From Pueraria montana var. lobata (taxonomy: Eukaryota > Streptophyta > Magnoliopsida > Fabales > Fabaceae), in NCBI GenBank assembly GCA_026413185.1, contig CM048652.1, forward strand, positions 3,534,001-3,598,000: a stretch of DNA of 64,000 bases, given 5' to 3'. Shown in pieces: positions 62,353 through 64,000 of this stretch; the stretch's first letter is position 1; the number at the start of each line of letters is the position of its first letter. The translations under genes and the position numbers were made by a program. The notes below the pieces were generated by a model. That model was not told where the DNA came from. It saw only the letters and a list, made by a program, of their open reading frames with translations, and did not search any database.

Positions 62353-64000
62353 ATATTTACTGTTCTACTATTTTATATAAAGACCCCTAGTAATGTAGTA
62401 TGTGTTTGCTTGCATAACATATAAATTAATTAAATAACTCGTGTGTATGCCTATGTCAAGCTAGATCTTCTACTAGATTTGTAACGTTCACCTGAGACAC
62501 GGACAAGACGTATCTTTAACAGATTCTCGGACGTAGGTCTGATCGAGCATTCATTGGTTAAATGACTACACTGTTTTTTTATTCGCTTAATTATCACCAA
62601 AGAGATCATGATGTCGTAAGTTTTTATAAGGGTTTAGCGTTAAATTAACTTTTATTAAATTGATATGTAATTAAAATATTAAGTATTAAGACAATATATT
62701 ATAGTATTATTAGTATGGATTTATAATTTTATATTAATAATTTAATTTTTATTAAACAAACACTAATTAACGCAAACAATTTTAACGCTTAGTATTTTTT
62801 TGTCCATGAATGAATAATTTGTAGTGCATAAAAGCTTATTAGGATAAGTTAAATCAAGAAAGTTCCAAGTTGTATGAATTCTTCCAAACTTATGTTATTT
62901 GTGAAAATCGTTATTGTTAATGTACATCATAAAGAGTTTTTTTTTTTTTTTTGCCACCAAAAAAAAATAGAGTTCTTTTTTGCTTGTTATTCTGTTAAGA
63001 GATATATATTATTATAATAGAACTAGAATGCTTGAGTTCAACAGGTGCCCCTCGTGACTATAGCTATGAAAGATAACAATGAGAATGCGAGGAATAATTT
63101 CCAAAAATCCAATAACATAAGTTTAACCTTCAACTCAAGTTGGCTAAACTAGTGAAACCTCGTTCTCTACATCAAGCAATAAAGCATCATCTTGAAAGGA
63201 ATCTTGTTTCGTGACATTCAGGCTAACCAAATCTAAATTTAATATGTTCATTTATAAACAAGATCAACTAAATTTAATAGGTGAAAAGTGAAATCATGTT
63301 ATAATTATAAAACTATCAATTAATCCCACATGACATGGAGAAGGATAGTTAAAACTTGAAAAAGAGTCGAAAAACTGTGACATTCCAGTGTTACCCCCTA
63401 AGTTATGAGAATACGATATATTAATTAAATGTACCACATTTTTTATAAAAGAAAGAGAAATAATATGATGGAAAAAAAATAGAGAGAAAAATAGTGTTAT
63501 AAGATGTATTGAAAAATTTAGTTATATAATTTTATATAAATAATATAACTCCAAGTTAATTAATTATTATATTTTTTGTTTTTGTTGAAAGGGGCATACA
63601 ACCACTACCAGGAACAGCAATCATGCCAGCACAGCCAGTAGCCCAGTAGGGAGGCTGCTTCCTCACCAGTCATGATCAATGTCACTGTTTCTTCAATTCA
63701 GTACTCTCAATATTTTTCTTATTTCTTTTCTTTCCTTGTAGCAGTTCTAATTTCTAAATCGTAAATAATACTACCGGTGTGGACTCCAGACAAGGACCTT
63801 TGTGTATATATAAATATTATTTCTATTGCATTTTTCCTATATAACATTTTTAATGATAAAGTTAGATGAATACATATTTTTTAATGCTTTTTTTAACAAA
63901 TAAGTGCAGCAAAAAGTATCAGAGAGAATGGTAAGATGTGTCGTGTATTAAGAAATTAAAAATAATTTGTTTTCCAAAAGGTGTTGCCCAATAACTCCTT
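62319..64000. other. Intergenic, right edge of window
   Basis: (GT)n(TA)n at 62321-62352 in the presumed 3' UTR of the NAC gene, then AT-rich DNA. 63585-63670 stands out as GC-richer and is listed among the findings. No complete gene. Confidence 0.45.

Overview
The window is nuclear DNA of a flowering plant, most likely a legume close to soybean (Glycine). The evidence is GT-AG introns that are long and T/A-rich, plant-only families (NAC, AHL, PsbP-domain, XCP-type papain protease, SWI3B), very AT-rich intergenic DNA, and many short foldback repeats with fragments reading like 'TTTTTAGTCC', a type common in legumes. The species call is inference. No CRISPR array, operon, tRNA or rRNA was seen.

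Layout. 594-4189 (+): 3' half of an ARID plus HSP20-like protein gene that enters from the left edge. 4190-9278: intergenic, with a Mutator-type foldback MITE bounded by a 9-bp target duplication (5560-5865). 9662-10468 (+): an apparently intronless AHL DNA-binding gene. 11452-11852: MITE. 12815-16790 (+): a decayed LINE (L1-type) with ORF1, endonuclease and reverse transcriptase. 16958-18091: two further inverted-repeat structures. 22071-22450 (-): a small membrane protein gene. 23440-24969: a second copy of the 11.5-kb MITE and a hAT-like element. 27635-30466 (+): an RRM RNA-binding protein gene with a long pyrimidine-rich leader. 33046-36376 (+): SWI3B. 37815-39779 (-): a lumenal PsbP-domain protein gene in nine exons, convergent with SWI3B. 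39780-43400: AT-rich DNA with one foldback element nested in another and tandem AT repeats. 44115-46914 (+): a second AHL gene of the two-hook, multi-exon class. 48107-49618 and 52201-53705 (-): tandemly duplicated XCP-type cysteine proteases, each with a broken Ty1/copia element upstream. 60015-62318 (+): a NAC gene that matches CUC3. 62319-64000: intergenic.

The genes do not form a pathway. Several act in the nucleus on chromatin or transcription (ARID-HSP20, two AHL proteins, SWI3B, CUC3), one in RNA binding, one in the thylakoid lumen, and two in proteolysis linked to xylem differentiation. Apart from the duplicated protease pair, their proximity shows no sign of functional clustering.

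No previously undescribed system is evident. The most informative features are the evolutionary records: the protease duplication with associated copia relics, a Tourist-like insertion whose empty site survives in the sister relic, nested foldbacks, and two copies of one MITE family. All exon boundaries were placed by hand from reading frame and GT-AG sites and summed to whole codons. They were not tested against transcripts.
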